A stretch of 64,000 nucleotides of DNA, from NCBI RefSeq assembly GCF_029210365.1, contig NZ_JARGES010000018.1:372001-436000 (forward strand). The letters are read 5' to 3'. The notes beneath the pieces are model-generated. The model saw only the letters and a list, made by a program, of their open reading frames with translations, was not told where the DNA came from and did no database searches. This DNA is from Mesorhizobium sp. YIM 152430. GTDB taxonomy: Bacteria; Pseudomonadota; Alphaproteobacteria; Rhizobiales; Rhizobiaceae. Shown piece after piece: positions 62,192 to 64,000 of this stretch (its first letter is position 1; each line of letters starts with the position of its first letter). Made by a program: the position numbers and the translations under genes.

Positions 62192-62247
62192 AAACGAAGA
62201 CCGGCAGGAGGATGCCGGACCTTGGAAACATTGGGAGGAGACAGGAC

Positions 62248-63444
62248 ATGATCAGACGCACGTTCATCGCACTCGCAGCCGGCGCCGCGACGCTGGCACT
62301 CGCCGGACACGCGGCGGCGCAGGAAACGATCAAGATCGGCGCCAGTGCGCCGAAGACCGGACCGCTCGCGGCCGGCGCGACGGTCAGCCACTGGCCGAAC
62401 ATCCAGCTTTGGGTTTCTGAAGTGAACGGCCGCGGCGGTCTTCAGGTCGGCGACCAGCAGATGATGATCGAACTGGTCGAGTATGACGACCGGACCTCGG
62501 CCGAGACCGCCGTCCAGAACATCCAGCGCCTGGCGACAGTCGACGAGGTGGACTTCATCGTCACGCCCTATTCGACCGGGCTCAATGTCGCCACCGCGCC
62601 GATCATCGCGCGCTATGGCTATCCGCACATCACGACCAGCGCGATCACCGACGGCGTCGAGGAGTTCGCCGAGCGCTGGCCGAACTCGTTCTGGATGCTG
62701 GGCACGTCGAGGGAACTGGCCGAAGGCACGGCCGAGGCCCTGAAGAAGCTGTATGATGCCGGCGAGATCGGCAACAAGGTGGCGCTCGTCCACGTCGCCG
62801 ACGCGTTCGGACTGGAACTGGCCGGCGCCGGCAAGCCGGCGCTCGAAGCGGCAGGCTTCGAGATCGTCTACGAAGCGTCCTATCCGCTCGGCACGCAGGA
62901 CGTCGCACCGATCGTCAGCCAGGCGAAGGCCGCAGCACCCGACGCCTTCGTCGGCTTCTCCTATCCCGGCGACACCTTCGCGCTCACCGAGCAGGCACAG
63001 ATCCAGGACCTTGACGTCGGTGCCTTCTATGTCGGCGTCGGCGCGTCCTTCCCGGCCTATGCCGGCCGTTTCGGCGCGACGGCGAACGGTGTCCTGGGTG
63101 CCGGCGGCACCAACCCGGATGACGAGAAGATCAAGGAATACCGCGCCAGGCACAAGGAAGTGACGGGCGCGGATGCCGATTACTGGGCGAGCGCGGTCAC
63201 CTATTCGGGCCTCCAGGTGCTCGAGCAGGCGATCGAGGCGGCCGGCACCAAGGATCGCGAGACCGTCGTCGAGGCGATCAGGACCGGCACTTTCGACACG
63301 GTGATGGGCGAGATTCGCTTCGACAACAACATCAACCGCAATCTGTGGACCGTCGGCCAGTGGAAGGACGGCACCTTCTACGGCGTCGCCGCCAACGGCA
63401 TCGACGGGGCGATCGAGCCGGTCAAGAAGGACGGCTGGGAATAA
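62248..63444 (+). CDS. ABC transporter periplasmic substrate-binding protein (LivK type)
   Basis: A 398-residue protein with signal peptide MIRRTFIALAAGAATLALAGHAAA and the peripla_BP_6 fold (IKIGASAPKTGPLAAGA, DDRTSAETAVQNIQRL, DVAPIVSQAKAAAPDAF). GGAGGAG precedes the ATG. It belongs to the branched-chain amino acid class, whose members also take aromatic acids and amides; the ligand is not predictable. The permease gene follows. Confidence 0.9.
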   Translation: MIRRTFIALAAGAATLALAGHAAAQETIKIGASAPKTGPLAAGATVSHWPNIQLWVSEVNGRGGLQVGDQQMMIELVEYDDRTSAETAVQNIQRLATVDEVDFIVTPYSTGLNVATAPIIARYGYPHITTSAITDGVEEFAERWPNSFWMLGTSRELAEGTAEALKKLYDAGEIGNKVALVHVADAFGLELAGAGKPALEAAGFEIVYEASYPLGTQDVAPIVSQAKAAAPDAFVGFSYPGDTFALTEQAQIQDLDVGAFYVGVGASFPAYAGRFGATANGVLGAGGTNPDDEKIKEYRARHKEVTGADADYWASAVTYSGLQVLEQAIEAAGTKDRETVVEAIRTGTFDTVMGEIRFDNNINRNLWTVGQWKDGTFYGVAANGIDGAIEPVKKDGWE

Positions 63445-63455
63445 GTCTCCAGACC

Positions 63456-63484
63456 GCGCCATCCCGGCCTGTCCGGGATGGCGC
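63456..63484 (+). terminator. Intergenic hairpin between binding protein and permease
   Basis: GCGCCATCCCGG and CCGGGATGGCGC form a perfect 12-bp stem around CCTGT. There is no T tract. Such hairpins commonly lower expression of permease genes relative to the binding protein. Confidence 0.7.
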
Positions 63485-63526
63485 TTCTGGCTCTGCCGCG
63501 ACAGGAACGGAGTGGTAGCTTAGAGA

Positions 63527-64000
63527 ATGCAGATCATCATCACGGGCATATTGCTGGGAGGAACCTACGCGCTGATCGCGCTCGGGCTGACCCTGCAATA
63601 CGGCGTCGCGCGCATCATGAACCTTGCCAATGGCGAAACCTTCGTCGCGGCCTGCTTCATCGCCTTCTGGCTGTTCACGGCGATGCAGATCAATCCATTG
63701 GCCGGGCTGTTTCTCATCGCGCCGGCAGCCTTCATCATCAATTGGGCGATCTACGCGGTCCTTTTGAAGCCGCTCGTCGAGAGGGCGAAGAACCGCGGAA
63801 TGCTCGAGGTGGATTCCATTCTCGCGACCTTCGGCCTGCTTTTCCTCTTGCAGGGCCTGATGCTGCTCGCCTTCGGCGGTTCATATTTCTCCTACACCTT
63901 CCTTGCCGAGCGCTTCGTGATCCTCGGCAACCCGTTCGGGCTGAACCGCGTGGTGGCTTTCGGCGCAGCGGTTGTCATCGCCCTTGCGCTCTATGTTTTC
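63527..64000 (+). CDS. ABC transporter permease LivH type, partial (runs off window)
   Basis: The frame begins MQIIITGILLGGTYALIALGLTLQYGVARIMNLANGE, the typical LivH N-terminus with the MNLANGE motif, and continues with membrane helices to the window end (158 codons). It pairs with the binding protein upstream, and LivM and the ATPases are expected beyond the window. Confidence 0.92.
   Translation, partial: MQIIITGILLGGTYALIALGLTLQYGVARIMNLANGETFVAACFIAFWLFTAMQINPLAGLFLIAPAAFIINWAIYAVLLKPLVERAKNRGMLEVDSILATFGLLFLLQGLMLLAFGGSYFSYTFLAERFVILGNPFGLNRVVAFGAAVVIALALYVF

Noticed and set aside
1-64000. CRISPR array or intact insertion sequence
   Set aside because: No regularly spaced repeats with unique spacers, no transposase and no paired terminal inverted repeats were seen; the only regular repeats are the three iterons and short operator pairs.

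Overview
The window is high-GC alphaproteobacterial DNA, most likely from the order Hyphomicrobiales (Rhizobiales). The evidence is the chromosomal block rpmH-rnpA-yidC-fasciclin-engB on the right, the bacterial transglutaminase-like cysteine proteases, and a transfer backbone (DUF3363 relaxase, TraG, DUF736, TraF-type S26 peptidase, DUF2840, RepA, strawberry-notch helicase, ParB, ArdC) of the type found in integrative elements of this group. No species can be named from the sequence.

Bases 1 to about 23000 are accessory cargo. A five-gene operon on the minus strand (Zn/Cd/Pb P-type ATPase, PCu(A)C copper chaperone, Sco, DsbB, DsbA) sits behind a MerR-type promoter with a 19-bp spacer, and a matching MerR gene lies 2 kb away. 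Beside it is an unusual set of cell-envelope genes: three L,D-transpeptidases, two more DsbA-like proteins, a parvulin, a cell-wall hydrolase, two transglutaminase-like cysteine proteases, CcdA, Lnt and LspA, plus an Nramp manganese transporter and decayed gene fragments. Most of the envelope enzymes work through a reactive periplasmic or membrane thiol, so the set may protect or replace metal-sensitive envelope functions; this is inference.

Bases 23000 to 50190 are the backbone of an integrative and conjugative element, nearly all on the minus strand: CopG, TraG coupling protein, relaxase, lytic transglycosylase, DUF736, TraF, DUF2840, DNA methyltransferase, RepA with iterons, AlpA, DUF6499/DUF2285, an XRE regulator with an operator, Ssb, a cargo gene with a HEPN-type Rx4H motif, DUF2493, a Toprim protein, a 1451-residue methyltransferase-helicase, ParB and ArdC. 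The mating-pair (trb) genes expected after copG are not in the window, and neither is an integrase. The element stops at the 3' end of a tRNA-Arg(ACG) gene, the likely attachment site. ParB and ArdC share a nested-hairpin leader, with compensatory changes, placed at the same distance from each start codon. The methyltransferase-helicase has a divergent relative of it.

From 50190 onward the DNA looks chromosomal: a histidine kinase, a mercuric-reductase-like flavoprotein, a TVP38 membrane protein, the rpmH-rnpA-yidC cluster with its sigma-70 promoter and terminator, a fasciclin protein, engB, then a catabolic group (CodA-like amidohydrolase, AraC regulator, aromatic-aldehyde-type dehydrogenase, and a branched-chain-amino-acid-type ABC importer that runs off the end).
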